From the NCBI RefSeq assembly GCF_022869805.1, contig NZ_CP094974.1, forward strand, positions 682,001 through 746,000: a DNA stretch of 64,000 bases. Direction: 5' to 3'. Position numbers and translations under genes: made by a program. Below the pieces are notes generated by a model. It had not been told where the DNA came from, searched no databases, and saw only the letters and a list, made by a program, of their open reading frames with translations. This DNA is from Halosolutus halophilus (lineage in GTDB: Archaea; Halobacteriota; Halobacteria; Halobacteriales; Natrialbaceae). Below are positions 16,780 through 25,815 of the stretch, one piece after another. Every line of letters begins with the position of its first letter. Position 1 is the first letter of the stretch.

Positions 16780-17820
16780 TCATCCGAGAATAGTCAACAG
16801 AACCAACAGCGACAGCGTGCTAACGGTGATGAACGCCATCAAAACAACGAGTACGGGTTGTAGACCTGCACGCAGGAGCTTTTCAATTTCGAGGTCGCTT
16901 CCCAGACCGACGAACGCGAACAAGAACAGCCAGCCATAGGCGTTCTCAAGTGACTGCACGTCTTGTGAGGAGAGAAGCCCGACGCTCGCAATAACCGCAA
17001 GTACAAGGAAGCCAACAACAAATTTCGGGAAACGGTGCCAGAACTCTCTCCAGCGGATAGTGGTTCCGTCGTCATTTGAGCCAATTTCATGGCGGGCATA
17101 GTACGTTGCGTAACCGACGGCAACGAGACCGAGCAGTGCGTTCCGTGTGAGTTTCGTGACTGTTGCCCACTGGCCGGCGGCGTCTGAGTGAGCAAATCCA
17201 ACAGCAACAACAGGGCCCGTGCTGAACATACTTACGCCAGCCCAGATGCCAAACACCTGTGCTGGCAGCTCTAACAGCTGGCCGACGATTGGATAGCCAA
17301 TGATAGTGATCGCATCAAAGAGGAGGACAGTCGCTGCTGCATAAGCGACGTGCTCTTCTTTTGCAGAGATACTTCCAGCAACAGCAACGACCGCCGATAC
17401 GCCACAGATACTGGAACCCGCCGCGAGTAGTGATGCGAATCTCTCAGAGAGTCCAAAAACCCCTCTAGACAATAGTTCTACATAGAGGAGTGTAAAGAGT
17501 GTGACAGTGAGCACCGAAATAATGGCGACAGCACCACTCTCGACAATTTGATTGAAAGACAGAGATGCGCCCATGAGCACGATGCCGGCACCAAGCCACA
17601 CCTTGTGTGTTTGCACACCGGGAACCGCCCACTCTGGAATACCGGTAGTATTCGTAAGAACTACGCCAATAATGATCGCGATAAGTAACTCATTGATAGT
17701 CGAGATTGCTGACCCAATCGTCCAAGCGATGACCGCTCCAACGACCAGTATAAGGATTCCCGGGAGGTAATCGCGAAAGTAGTAGCCGACCGGACCATCG
17801 TACGGCAGATTTACAACCAT
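16780..17820 (-). CDS. suyZ: YeiH-family (COG2855) membrane exporter, SuyZ-like
   Basis: The 346-residue product is polytopic, with about 10 hydrophobic segments and YeiH-family landmarks: VVLTNTTGIPEWAVPGV, KVWLGAGIVLMGASL, the AAGSSICGVSAVVAVA loop and FAFVGLGSDLEI near the end. YeiH/COG2855 proteins are predicted anion (sulfite or sulfate) exporters, and SuyZ of sulfolactate and cysteate degraders belongs to this family. The product of SuyAB is sulfite, so export of sulfite or sulfate is the natural job. A 38-residue ORF precedes it by 3 nt. A broken paralog lies beside the second suyAB copy at 32476-32941, so this may be the only functional exporter in the window. Confidence 0.8.
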   Translation of the reverse strand: MVVNLPYDGPVGYYFRDYLPGILILVVGAVIAWTIGSAISTINELLIAIIIGVVLTNTTGIPEWAVPGVQTHKVWLGAGIVLMGASLSFNQIVESGAVAIISVLTVTLFTLLYVELLSRGVFGLSERFASLLAAGSSICGVSAVVAVAGSISAKEEHVAYAAATVLLFDAITIIGYPIVGQLLELPAQVFGIWAGVSMFSTGPVVAVGFAHSDAAGQWATVTKLTRNALLGLVAVGYATYYARHEIGSNDDGTTIRWREFWHRFPKFVVGFLVLAVIASVGLLSSQDVQSLENAYGWLFLFAFVGLGSDLEIEKLLRAGLQPVLVVLMAFITVSTLSLLVLLTILG

Positions 17821-17823
17821 TAG

Positions 17824-17940
17824 CTATCCCGGAATGTTTACGTTTGATCCGACGATGAGTGCGACGATAGCAAATCCACACGTAACACTCTTCCAGTCTG
17901 TATCCAGTGTGATCCAGCGCTCGAGGACTCCCTCAGACAT
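17824..17940 (-). CDS. Tiny membrane protein upstream of suyZ (38 residues)
   Basis: The ORF starts MSEGVLERWITLDTDWK and ends in a single hydrophobic helix followed by VNIPG. Its stop is 3 nt from the suyZ start. A homologous sequence (WLALDVDWKGD, then a helix and LNVPVPG) sits in the same place beside the second, decayed suyZ at 32945, so it has been conserved through duplication. It could be an accessory subunit of the exporter or a split-off first helix. The reading frame is open further upstream to 18012, but the ATG at 17940 starts the conserved part. Confidence 0.65.
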   Translation of the reverse strand: MSEGVLERWITLDTDWKSVTCGFAIVALIVGSNVNIPG

Positions 17941-18022
17941 ACTGTCAGATGAGTGGATTCCCACTGAACTATTTAACTCTTTTGTAATTGTCCAATCAAT
18001 CCCACCTATCACCAGCCCAAAG

Positions 18023-18032
18023 TTTTATTTAT
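18023..18032 (+). promoter_or_regulatory. TATA-like promoter element of the HpsN-like gene
   Basis: TTTTATTTAT at 18023-18032 is 22-31 nt before the ATG at 18054 and is preceded by an A-rich BRE-like stretch (CCAAAG). It supports leaderless initiation at 18054 and divergence from the suyZ operon. Confidence 0.45.
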
Positions 18033-18053
18033 TTGTATAAGAACGGGTAGTCT

Positions 18054-19355
18054 ATGCCGACGAATGGCAAGCAGCAAATCGAGAGTAGAGAGTATCTCAA
18101 AAAAGCTACTGGATCCGCTGCAGAGATCGAGCAGTGGGTGAAAGATTCAGTGAGTGATATCCTCCAGGAAGTTCGTGAAAATGGCGACTCCGCGATTTTG
18201 TCGTTTACGGAAGAGTTCGATGATGTAGTCCTCGAAGATGTCCGCGTCTCTCAGGAGGAGATTGATGAAGCGAGAGAAATGCTCTCGGCGGAAGAGAAGG
18301 CGGTTATTGATCGCAGTATAGAACGTGTCGCTAACTTCGCCGAGGCACAGAAAGACGCGATGAAGAACGATTTTGAATCGGAATTCGGGGACGGAATCCG
18401 ATGTGGTCAGAGAACACTCCCAGTTAGTGCTGCTGGAACGTACGTCCCAGGTGGGAACTTCACGCATATCGCTTCGGCTGTAATGTCGATCACGCCTGCG
18501 ACTGTAGCCGGTGTTGACCGGATCGTCACTTGCACTCCCCCTCGAGAGGATGGGAGCGTCAATGCGTACCAACTATACGCTATGGCCGAATCCGGTGTCG
18601 ACGAAATCTATAAAATTGGAGGTGCTCAAGCGATTGGAGCGATGGCTTACGGTACCGAATCGATTGATTCGGTGGATATCGTTACTGGACCGGGGAACGT
18701 ATTTGTCGTTGAAGCTAAACGACAAGTTTTTGGAGACGTTGATTTAGATCTTCTTCCTGGACCGACAGAAACGCTAATTATTGCAGACGAGACGACTGAT
18801 CCTCATGTGGCTGCAGTCGACCTCCTTTCCCAAGCCGAGCATACGGAATCATCGCAGTGTGTTTTGATTTCAACAGACGAGGGCGTGGCAGAGGAAATCT
18901 TGGAAGAGATTGAGGACTTCCTGCCGAAGCTTGATACTGAGGAAACAGCCCGGAAGTGCTGGACGAAAAACGGCGAAGTCGCAGTCGTCACTGACTATGA
19001 CCAAGCCGCAGCATTGGCTAACGAATATGCCATCGAACACGTCCAAGTCATGACGGAGAATCCTCGAGACCTTGTTGAGAATCTCAAAAACTATGGGTCG
19101 CTGTTCCTCGGTCATAATGCTCCCGTTGTTTTCGGCGATAAAATAACTGGTCCAAACCATATTCTTCCAACGAACGGTACTGCAAGATTTAATGGTGGCT
19201 GTAATGTCGGATCATACCTCAAGAAGGTAACTCACCAGGAGATCACGCCCGAGGGTGGTGAATATCTTTCCTCGTATGGCGCAAAGATCTCTGAATTGGA
19301 AGGAATGCATGGTCACCAACTGTCTGCAGAACTTCGACCAGTCGAGCGAGATTAA
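18054..19355 (+). CDS. hpsN: HisD-family dehydrogenase, candidate DHPS 3-dehydrogenase (HpsN)
   Basis: The 433-residue product is a complete histidinol-dehydrogenase-family protein: VPGGNF, GPGNVFVVEAKRQVFGDVD, LPGPTETLIIAD, zinc ligand region LLSQAEHTESSQ (Gln and His), the Glu-His pair in YAIEHVQ, FGDKITGPNHILPT and a C-terminal HGHQLSAE. HisD makes histidine, but HpsN, a HisD homolog, oxidises (R)-2,3-dihydroxypropanesulfonate to (R)-sulfolactate. Beside SuyAB, SuyZ, a TRAP transporter and an SDR, with no histidine genes near, HpsN is the better call. Divergent promoters separate it from suyZ. Histidinol dehydrogenase itself cannot be excluded from sequence alone. Confidence 0.72.
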   Translation: MPTNGKQQIESREYLKKATGSAAEIEQWVKDSVSDILQEVRENGDSAILSFTEEFDDVVLEDVRVSQEEIDEAREMLSAEEKAVIDRSIERVANFAEAQKDAMKNDFESEFGDGIRCGQRTLPVSAAGTYVPGGNFTHIASAVMSITPATVAGVDRIVTCTPPREDGSVNAYQLYAMAESGVDEIYKIGGAQAIGAMAYGTESIDSVDIVTGPGNVFVVEAKRQVFGDVDLDLLPGPTETLIIADETTDPHVAAVDLLSQAEHTESSQCVLISTDEGVAEEILEEIEDFLPKLDTEETARKCWTKNGEVAVVTDYDQAAALANEYAIEHVQVMTENPRDLVENLKNYGSLFLGHNAPVVFGDKITGPNHILPTNGTARFNGGCNVGSYLKKVTHQEITPEGGEYLSSYGAKISELEGMHGHQLSAELRPVERD

Positions 19356-20013
19356 AACTCGCACCCGCGTGCCGAAGGGCGTGACATTCTCACCTTCTAT
19401 TTCGGAGGAACTATTTTTACGACGTGACCTGCGAAGCAGCAGGCTCGTTCTTCAACGGAGTCGTTTCGGGGAAGAGAGAGAGAGGGGATCGCTGGAGAGC
19501 AAACACTGCCAGAGGGGCATCGCTACTATTCGGGGGGAGAGACGATTAGGCCGGAAGAAGAAACTCACTGGCACTCTGTAGTTCAGCACCCCCTCGGGTG
19601 GTGTGATTGCGTTACTTCTTGTTCTTAAATAGAAAAACTCTTTGAAGCACTATATTCAAGAGAAGGCGCACCTCAGCAGTGAGATCTCGGATTGAATATT
19701 GGGATCGGTATGAACGTCCGTTCAAACAGCCGACACAGGAACTCGAGTTTGAGGCGTTTCGAATAATGGGATCACCACAGATCGCATCTCAATAGATTCC
19801 AATAGCTTTCGACTGATGGAAGTCCGTGAGCGGTTCCGCTGTGATTATCGGAACCCCTTCGCGCGCGAACAATTAAGATGGCTTCCCGTCCAACCAGTAC
19901 CGTAACGGTGCCTATCAATGGTCCTCAGCAGTTCCATTATCTGGTGTGAGATAGCAAACCACCAGTTCCGAAATAGTGAAGTATGATCATTACGGTGATT
20001 AAGGAAACCAAGC
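19356..20013. other. Intergenic, no supported gene
   Basis: The 658 bp between the HpsN-like and IclR genes contain only short antisense or low-quality reading frames. I see no family motif, no clear operator and no repeat. The 3' part close to 20014 presumably carries the IclR promoter. Confidence 0.5.
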
Positions 20014-20787
20014 ATGGCTGAAGGAACCACCGGCCGAAGCGACCTGAAAACAGTAGAAAAAGCGTTCCAGATAGTGACTCTCATACAAGAGAATAATGGC
20101 GCTCGAATCTCCGAAATTGCAAGCGAGCTTGAGGTGCCGAAAAGCACAGTTCATCGGCATGTCTCTACGCTAAATAATCACGGCTACCTAGTCCAAGAAG
20201 GCGAGAAATACTATGTTGGATTACGGTTTCTTGACCATGGGATCCACGCTCGAAATCGTGAAAAAGCATACCCATTAGTTAGAGAGGTGGTTGATGAACT
20301 CGCAAGTGAAACCGGCGATCGGGTACAGTTCATATGTGAAGAACAGGGAAAGGGAATTCACATCTACAACAAAGTGGGCGAACACGCGATGCAAACAGAT
20401 ACGAGAATTGGAAAGCAGATCTACCTCCACTCGGCTGCAGCTGGAAAGGCAATCCTTGCGGAACTGCCTGATGAACAGGTATCAGAGGTTATCACCAAAC
20501 GTGGCTTACCGGCTCTTACTTCTCGGACAATCACAGACGAGACGCGGCTCTTAGAGGAACTTGAAGAGGTCGAGGAACGTGGGGTTGCTTTTAACGATCA
20601 AGAACGAATCGAAGGGCTTCGGAGTGTTGGCATCCCAATTATTGGGACGAATGATCGTTTAATAGGTGCAGTGAGTATTTCTGGAACTACACACCGTATG
20701 TCCGGGGATAGATATAAAAAGGAAATTCCTGACCATCTGCTTGGAATTACCGATGAAATCCGTCTAAAATTGGAATATAGCGAGTGA
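20014..20787 (+). CDS. IclR-family transcriptional regulator
   Basis: The 257-residue product has an N-terminal winged helix (about residues 8-70: RSDLKTVEKAFQIVTLIQ, ISEIASELEVPKSTVHRHV, then NNHGYLVQEG) and a C-terminal IclR effector domain (RVQFICEEQGKG, HSAAAGKAILAELP, RGVAFNDQERIEGLRSVGIPI). IclR proteins sense small organic acids and often control a neighbouring catabolic operon. Its position at the end of the HpsN/SuyAB/TRAP group suggests it regulates that group. It differs clearly from the second IclR gene at 41539. Confidence 0.88.
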   Translation: MAEGTTGRSDLKTVEKAFQIVTLIQENNGARISEIASELEVPKSTVHRHVSTLNNHGYLVQEGEKYYVGLRFLDHGIHARNREKAYPLVREVVDELASETGDRVQFICEEQGKGIHIYNKVGEHAMQTDTRIGKQIYLHSAAAGKAILAELPDEQVSEVITKRGLPALTSRTITDETRLLEELEEVEERGVAFNDQERIEGLRSVGIPIIGTNDRLIGAVSISGTTHRMSGDRYKKEIPDHLLGITDEIRLKLEYSE

Positions 20788-22208
20788 TATCCACACGGCC
20801 TCTTTGATAGTGGTCCAGCAATAGTCCTGTTCCATTATGCAGAAACCCTTACTATGGTGCTTACAGTTGAATACTTGGAAGCGGGAGTCAACACGTGAGA
20901 AGATTTGTGAGGTGGTATTACAACTGTACTGCTGTAATTGCTGGGCTCCCTTCTCTTACACAGAAACCCCTGACCAGTGCTACCAATTGGATACTGAAAG
21001 CGGGAGTAGGATATAATAAGTCCCGTAGAGGAATATACCATCGGCGCTGATGCAATCATGGATAGTATACATTCATACTTTTGTAAAACCCATCTACTCT
21101 TAGGAACGTACAATCAGTATCCCATTTAATCTGTCATTCTCGCGCCCCAGATTGGAGACGCATCAATTGACTCTGTGCGTGGCAAATTACGACAATCGAT
21201 CGGCCGTTCGCGGGCGCCGATCGTTCGACGAAACCGTAGACAGAATCGAACGGACTCTCCGTCTCAGTGTCACAGAATGACAATTCAGGCGAGTTCCATT
21301 TAGTCTACACGACCCGACACGACCGAATGAACCGGCGAGATCTTGATAGTAATCTATTCGATACTAATGCCGAGCTATAGAATTAGAAAGATATCGTAGC
21401 TGGCCATGATTGCTCGAGTCACGCGGGAGATTGGCGCCGAAGTCCGGGGAGATCGGGCGGCACTCGAACGCCCTGATCCGGACGGGACAGTCGACGACTA
21501 TTCGAACCTGAACTGGCCAGGATCGGTGAAGAAACGTCGCCTACTGTCAGGATCCGCATCAGGTGTCGATCAGAGTCGACTCGAAGAAACATAGAAGGTC
21601 GGAAAAATCGATCGGGCGATCCGGTGGCGTGTTCGAGTCTGAAATACCCTTGAAACGAGTTCCTTTCCGGCAAATCAACGATGAAAAGGCGTACTCCGCC
21701 CGAATCCAGAACGAGGGGACTGAACGCGAACGCGCTGGTTGTTCATAACGGCCGGTAATCGCCACACCTTCACGATGGAACTATCCGAAGCGATCGTGTG
21801 ATACTAATCATCAATTTAGAAGTATAGAAATCGATCTGATGGTTCAGAGGAATCGATCGAGCACTCGCAGTACTTGCGGTGTCGGGACGATGGGTCTCCA
21901 ACGGCGGTCGCGCCGTTGGGTGAACCGCCGATCGGCCGACAAGTCAGTCAGTTTTATCGTTTGCAGGCTGAGCCCACCGTCCTCAACGCGAACGGAGCGT
22001 ACTGAAGTGAGCGAGTAAGGCGGGAATACAGCCGTACGGGATTCCGATATAGCCTTGAGCTACTCGCCGCTAATGACGGGACCGCTGCACAGGGTCCTAT
22101 CCGTCCCCGAGTCGACATAGAACTCGCGTTCTCAACGACCGAGTCCGCAGGACGTGCGAAGGAGGGTGCGGTAAGTTTATTTCCCGGTAGTGTGACTGTC
22201 CCCCGGAC
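20788..22208. other. Long intergenic segment between the two sulfonate clusters
   Basis: No intact gene is visible in about 1.4 kb. It contains an imperfect direct repeat (20840-20888 and 20961-21007) and several short shadow frames without family motifs. A TATA-like GTTTATT (about 22173-22180), near the right end, fits the promoter of the sugar dehydrogenase at 22209. Confidence 0.5.
20840..21007. repeat. Imperfect direct repeat, two units of about 48 bp
   Basis: Unit A at 20840-20888 and unit B at 20961-21007 share CAGAAACCC at the left, a TGGATACT/TGAATACT-type middle and AGCGGGAGT at the right, with an indel of two bases between. The repeat distance is about 121 bp. It may be the trace of an inserted element or a duplicated regulatory segment; no ORF is associated. 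Confidence 0.55.
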
Positions 22209-23291
22209 ATGGAACTCGAGTCGGTACTCGACAGTGGTTGTAGCCGTGACTGGCAAAGCGTCGCCCCCGAAGCGGTCGATCCACTTCGGTTCGCAGTGGT
22301 CGGCATTGGATGGTTCACCCGCGAGCGCGCGCTACCAGCGCTCGTCGAGAGCGAACTGTGCGAACCGACGGTGACGGTGAGTAGTACGACCGAAAAAGCC
22401 GAACGCGTCGCCGAAACGGTCGACCGGGCCGAGCGCGGCATCAGTTACGAGCAGTTCCACGACGGCGTCGCGGCCGATCGGTACGATGCGGTCTACATTT
22501 GCACACCGAACGCGCTCCACCTGCCGTACGCTCGGACCGCGGCCCAGTACGGCAAGGCCGTACTGTGCGAGAAGCCGATGGAACGCGACACCGAGCGTTC
22601 TCGCGAGTTGATCGACGTCTGCGACGAGCAGAACGTCCCGCTGATGATCGCGTATCGAATGCACACCGAACCCGCAGTTCGTCGCGCTCGCGAAATCGTC
22701 GACGCGGAATTGATCGGTGAACCCGTCGAGGTGTACGGCTCGATGAGCCAGCGGCTCCTCGATCGAATCAACCCGGATCCGGACCAGTGGCGGCTGGACG
22801 AAGAACTCGCCGGGGGCGGTGCTCTGTTCGATATCGGCCTCTACCCGCTGAACACGACACGGTTCATTCTCGGCGACGATCCAATCGCGGTCACCGGACG
22901 AACCAGAAGCACTCACGACGCGTTCGACGACGTCGACGAGACGGTCTCGTGTACGATCGAGTTCCCGGACGAGGTGTTTGCGACCTGTACGGCGAGCCAC
23001 AACGCTCGCCAATCGAGCACCCTTCGAATCACCGGGACCGAAGGGCAGGTCGCGATCGAACCGGCGTTCTTCCAGGATCAACAGCGATCGCTGCACGTAT
23101 CCCGGGGCGACGGTCGCCTTTCGGTAGCCCTCGAGAAAGTCGATCAGATGCTCGAGGAGTTCGATTACTTCGCCGATCGGGTCCGATCCGATGCGCCGAT
23201 ACTTCCGGACGGGGAACACGGGGTAGTCGATGTCGAAGCGATGCAAGCGGTCTACCGATCCGCCGAGCGACGTGAGTGGATCACCCTGTGA
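22209..23291 (+). CDS. Gfo/Idh/MocA-family sugar 1-dehydrogenase (haloarchaeal Gfo6/xylose-dehydrogenase type)
   Basis: The 360-residue product has an N-terminal Rossmann domain (FAVVGIGWFTRERALPA), the catalytic EKP motif at about residues 121-123 (LCEKPMERD), YRMHTEPAVRRA near 149 and GGGALFDIGLYPLNTTRF in the substrate domain. It closely follows the pattern of haloarchaeal NADP-dependent D-xylose dehydrogenase, which oxidises aldoses at C1 to a lactone. In this cluster it could act on xylose or glucose or, if the sulfonate idea is right, on sulfoquinovose. A TATA-like box about 30 nt upstream supports the start. GH3 follows on the same strand after 159 bp. Confidence 0.85.
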   Translation: MELESVLDSGCSRDWQSVAPEAVDPLRFAVVGIGWFTRERALPALVESELCEPTVTVSSTTEKAERVAETVDRAERGISYEQFHDGVAADRYDAVYICTPNALHLPYARTAAQYGKAVLCEKPMERDTERSRELIDVCDEQNVPLMIAYRMHTEPAVRRAREIVDAELIGEPVEVYGSMSQRLLDRINPDPDQWRLDEELAGGGALFDIGLYPLNTTRFILGDDPIAVTGRTRSTHDAFDDVDETVSCTIEFPDEVFATCTASHNARQSSTLRITGTEGQVAIEPAFFQDQQRSLHVSRGDGRLSVALEKVDQMLEEFDYFADRVRSDAPILPDGEHGVVDVEAMQAVYRSAERREWITL

Positions 23292-23462
23292 AACCGTCGC
23301 GCCTCGAACCAATCGGCCCGCGATCGTGTACACGGTAGGTGTTATTGCGATCAGAACGCGATCCAGATGGGAGAGTGTACTCGTCCACAAATCGGATAGC
23401 TCCCGCTCCCCCCCGGATGATCGACCAGTAATACATGTACCCCGGGGCGAATGTGGAGAAAG

Positions 23463-25799
23463 ATGACCGATCGCTCGTCGAAACCGCGCTCCGTCGAGGA
23501 CGTCGACACGCTTGTCGAACGGATGACGCTGGAAGAGAAGGTTGCACAGCTGGGGACGGTTCGAATCGGGACGGTCCTGGAGGACGGATCGTTCTCGGAA
23601 CGGAACGCCCGCGAATTGCTCCCGAACGGAATCGGACGGATCACGCGAGTCGGCCGAGAGAGCCACCTCCAACCGGCGGCGCTGGCCGAGGTCGTCGCGG
23701 ACGCACAGGCGTTCCTTCGAACGGAAACGCGCCTCGGAATTCCGGCGTTCGTCCGCGAGGAAAGCCTCTGTGGCTACGCCGGACGCGGCGGGAGCGTATT
23801 TCCCCAGAGTATTGGCATGGCGAGCACCTGGAATCCGGCTCGCGTCCGGGACGTCGCTGCCACGATCAGTGAGCAACTCTCGGCGATCGGAATCGACGTG
23901 ACGCTGTCCCCGATGGCCGACGTCGCACGCGATCCTCGATGGGGCCGAACCGAGGAGACGTACGGTGAAGATCCGTTGCTCGTCGCGACGATGGCGTCCG
24001 CGTACGTCGACGGGCTCCAGTGCGAATCGAACGGGGATCGAGTGGACGCAACCCTGAAGCACTTCGCTGGACACGGCGCGTCTGCGGGCGGTCGAAATCG
24101 GGCCTCCGTGGATATCTCTCCACGGGCGTTTCGAGAGACGCATCTGTTCCCGTTCGAGGCGGCGATCCGCAACGCCGACGCGGCGTCCGTCATGGCCGCC
24201 TATCACGACGTCGACGGGATCCCGTGTCATGCATCCCGGCATCTTCTCACCGACCTGTTACGCGACGACTGGGGATTCGGCGGGACCGTCGTTTCCGACG
24301 GCCGCGGCATCGAGATGTTACACACCGCCCATAACGTCGTCGAAAGCAGGCAGGCTGCCGGCGTCGCCGCGATCAAAGCCGGCATCGACGTCGAACTTCC
24401 CGAGAGATGCTGTTTCGGCGAGGGGCTGCGAGACGCGGTACGAAACGGTGACCTCGACGAGGAGACAGTTGATCGGGCCGTCCGGCGCCACCTCCATCAG
24501 AAAGCGCACCTTGGGCTGTTCGCGGAAGACAGCGATCGGCGATCCGTCGGCGATGCATTCGAGGCTACCGACGCGGCAAGTGGCGACTGTCGCGTGCGCT
24601 CTCTCGCGCGAGAAGTTGCGTGCGAATCGATCGTTCTACTTCAGAATCGCAACGACCGTCTACCGCTCTCGCGAGACGTCGAATCCATCGCCGTCGTCGG
24701 CCCGAACGCTGACGAACCGCGTCACTTGCTCGGAAATTACGCCTACGGCGCCGCTGAGTTACGTGATAGCGGCGTCCGGATCGTGACGCCCCTCGAAGGT
24801 ATCAGGCAGAGGGCCAGTGACGACGTCGACGTCACGCACGCGAAGGGGTGTGGAATTCGGGGACGCCGAGCGCAGAGCACGCCAGCAGACGAGGGGGAGA
24901 TCGCTGACGCCGTCGACGTCACCGAAAACGCTGACGTCGTCGTCGCTTGCGTCGGCGGGACTTCGGGTATCGACGTCGAGCGAGACTCGTCCGCGACCTC
25001 CGGCGAAGGGATCGACAGGATGGAAGTAGGCCTCCCCGGTCGTCAGTCCGCGCTGCTCCGGGCGCTTCACGAAACCGAAACGCCGCTCGTTGTAGTACTT
25101 ATCAACGGTCGGCCGCTCGCCGTCGAGTGGATCGCCGACACCGTGCCGACGGTGCTCGAAGCCTGGGTGCCGGGTGAGGAAGGGGGCACCGCGATCGCAG
25201 ACGTGCTGTTCGGCAACTGGACTCCCGGCGGGAAACTGCCCGTGACGATCCCGCGTACCGTCGGTTCGCTACCGATTCACGCCGGTCAGAAGCCAGTTAC
25301 AGGCGATCACACGTACGCGTTTGCCGAGAGCGAACCGCTCTATCCGTTCGGCCACGGCGAGAGTTACACCGAGTTCGCGTACAGTGCCCTCGAGATCGAG
25401 CCAGCCGTCGCCAACCCCTGTGAGGACGTGACAGTATGCGTCGACGTCGCGAACGTCGGCTCTCGACGGGGCGCCGAAGTCGTCCAGGTGTACGCCACCG
25501 ATTCCGTCGCGAGTCGCGTCCGACCCGCGTCACAGCTCGTCGGCTTCGCCCGGACGACGATCGAGCCGAGAAAAGAGCGAACCGTCTCGGTGACCGTCCC
25601 GACCCAGCAGCTGGCGTTCTACGATCGCAAGGGCGAGCCAGTGCTCGAGCCGGGGACGTTTGAGGTGGCGGTCGGGTCGTCTGCCGCCGACATCCGGGCA
25701 ACAGGATCGTTCGAGGTACGTGGTGAACGAACGACGGTAGAGACCCGGGCACGCCTCGGAAGCAGCGAAGTGGGAGAACAAAAACCGCGATCAGGGTGA
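23463..25799 (+). CDS. Glycoside hydrolase family 3 (beta-glucosidase/beta-xylosidase)
   Basis: The product of about 778 residues has the GH3 layout: an N-terminal TIM-barrel domain with KHFAGHGASAGGRNR, and the nucleophile Asp in GGTVVSDGRGIEML, then the alpha/beta sandwich (SIAVVGPNADEPRHLLGNYAYGA), and a C-terminal fibronectin-III-like domain (CVDVANVGSRRGAEVVQVY). No signal peptide is visible, so it should act inside the cell on imported glycosides. An in-frame ATG lies 12 nt upstream at 23451. It probably forms one transcription unit with the Gfo/Idh dehydrogenase. GH3 releases beta-linked glucose or xylose in most members; the natural glycoside here is unknown. Confidence 0.85.
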   Translation: MTDRSSKPRSVEDVDTLVERMTLEEKVAQLGTVRIGTVLEDGSFSERNARELLPNGIGRITRVGRESHLQPAALAEVVADAQAFLRTETRLGIPAFVREESLCGYAGRGGSVFPQSIGMASTWNPARVRDVAATISEQLSAIGIDVTLSPMADVARDPRWGRTEETYGEDPLLVATMASAYVDGLQCESNGDRVDATLKHFAGHGASAGGRNRASVDISPRAFRETHLFPFEAAIRNADAASVMAAYHDVDGIPCHASRHLLTDLLRDDWGFGGTVVSDGRGIEMLHTAHNVVESRQAAGVAAIKAGIDVELPERCCFGEGLRDAVRNGDLDEETVDRAVRRHLHQKAHLGLFAEDSDRRSVGDAFEATDAASGDCRVRSLAREVACESIVLLQNRNDRLPLSRDVESIAVVGPNADEPRHLLGNYAYGAAELRDSGVRIVTPLEGIRQRASDDVDVTHAKGCGIRGRRAQSTPADEGEIADAVDVTENADVVVACVGGTSGIDVERDSSATSGEGIDRMEVGLPGRQSALLRALHETETPLVVVLINGRPLAVEWIADTVPTVLEAWVPGEEGGTAIADVLFGNWTPGGKLPVTIPRTVGSLPIHAGQKPVTGDHTYAFAESEPLYPFGHGESYTEFAYSALEIEPAVANPCEDVTVCVDVANVGSRRGAEVVQVYATDSVASRVRPASQLVGFARTTIEPRKERTVSVTVPTQQLAFYDRKGEPVLEPGTFEVAVGSSAADIRATGSFEVRGERTTVETRARLGSSEVGEQKPRSG

Positions 25800-25815
25800 C
25801 CGGGCGGACGAACGG

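Noticed and set aside
22332-24242. Long antisense frame of 636 residues opposite the Gfo/Idh and GH3 genes
   Set aside because: It is Arg/Asp-rich without any family motif and lies exactly opposite two well-supported genes; GC-rich haloarchaeal DNA gives such mirror frames.
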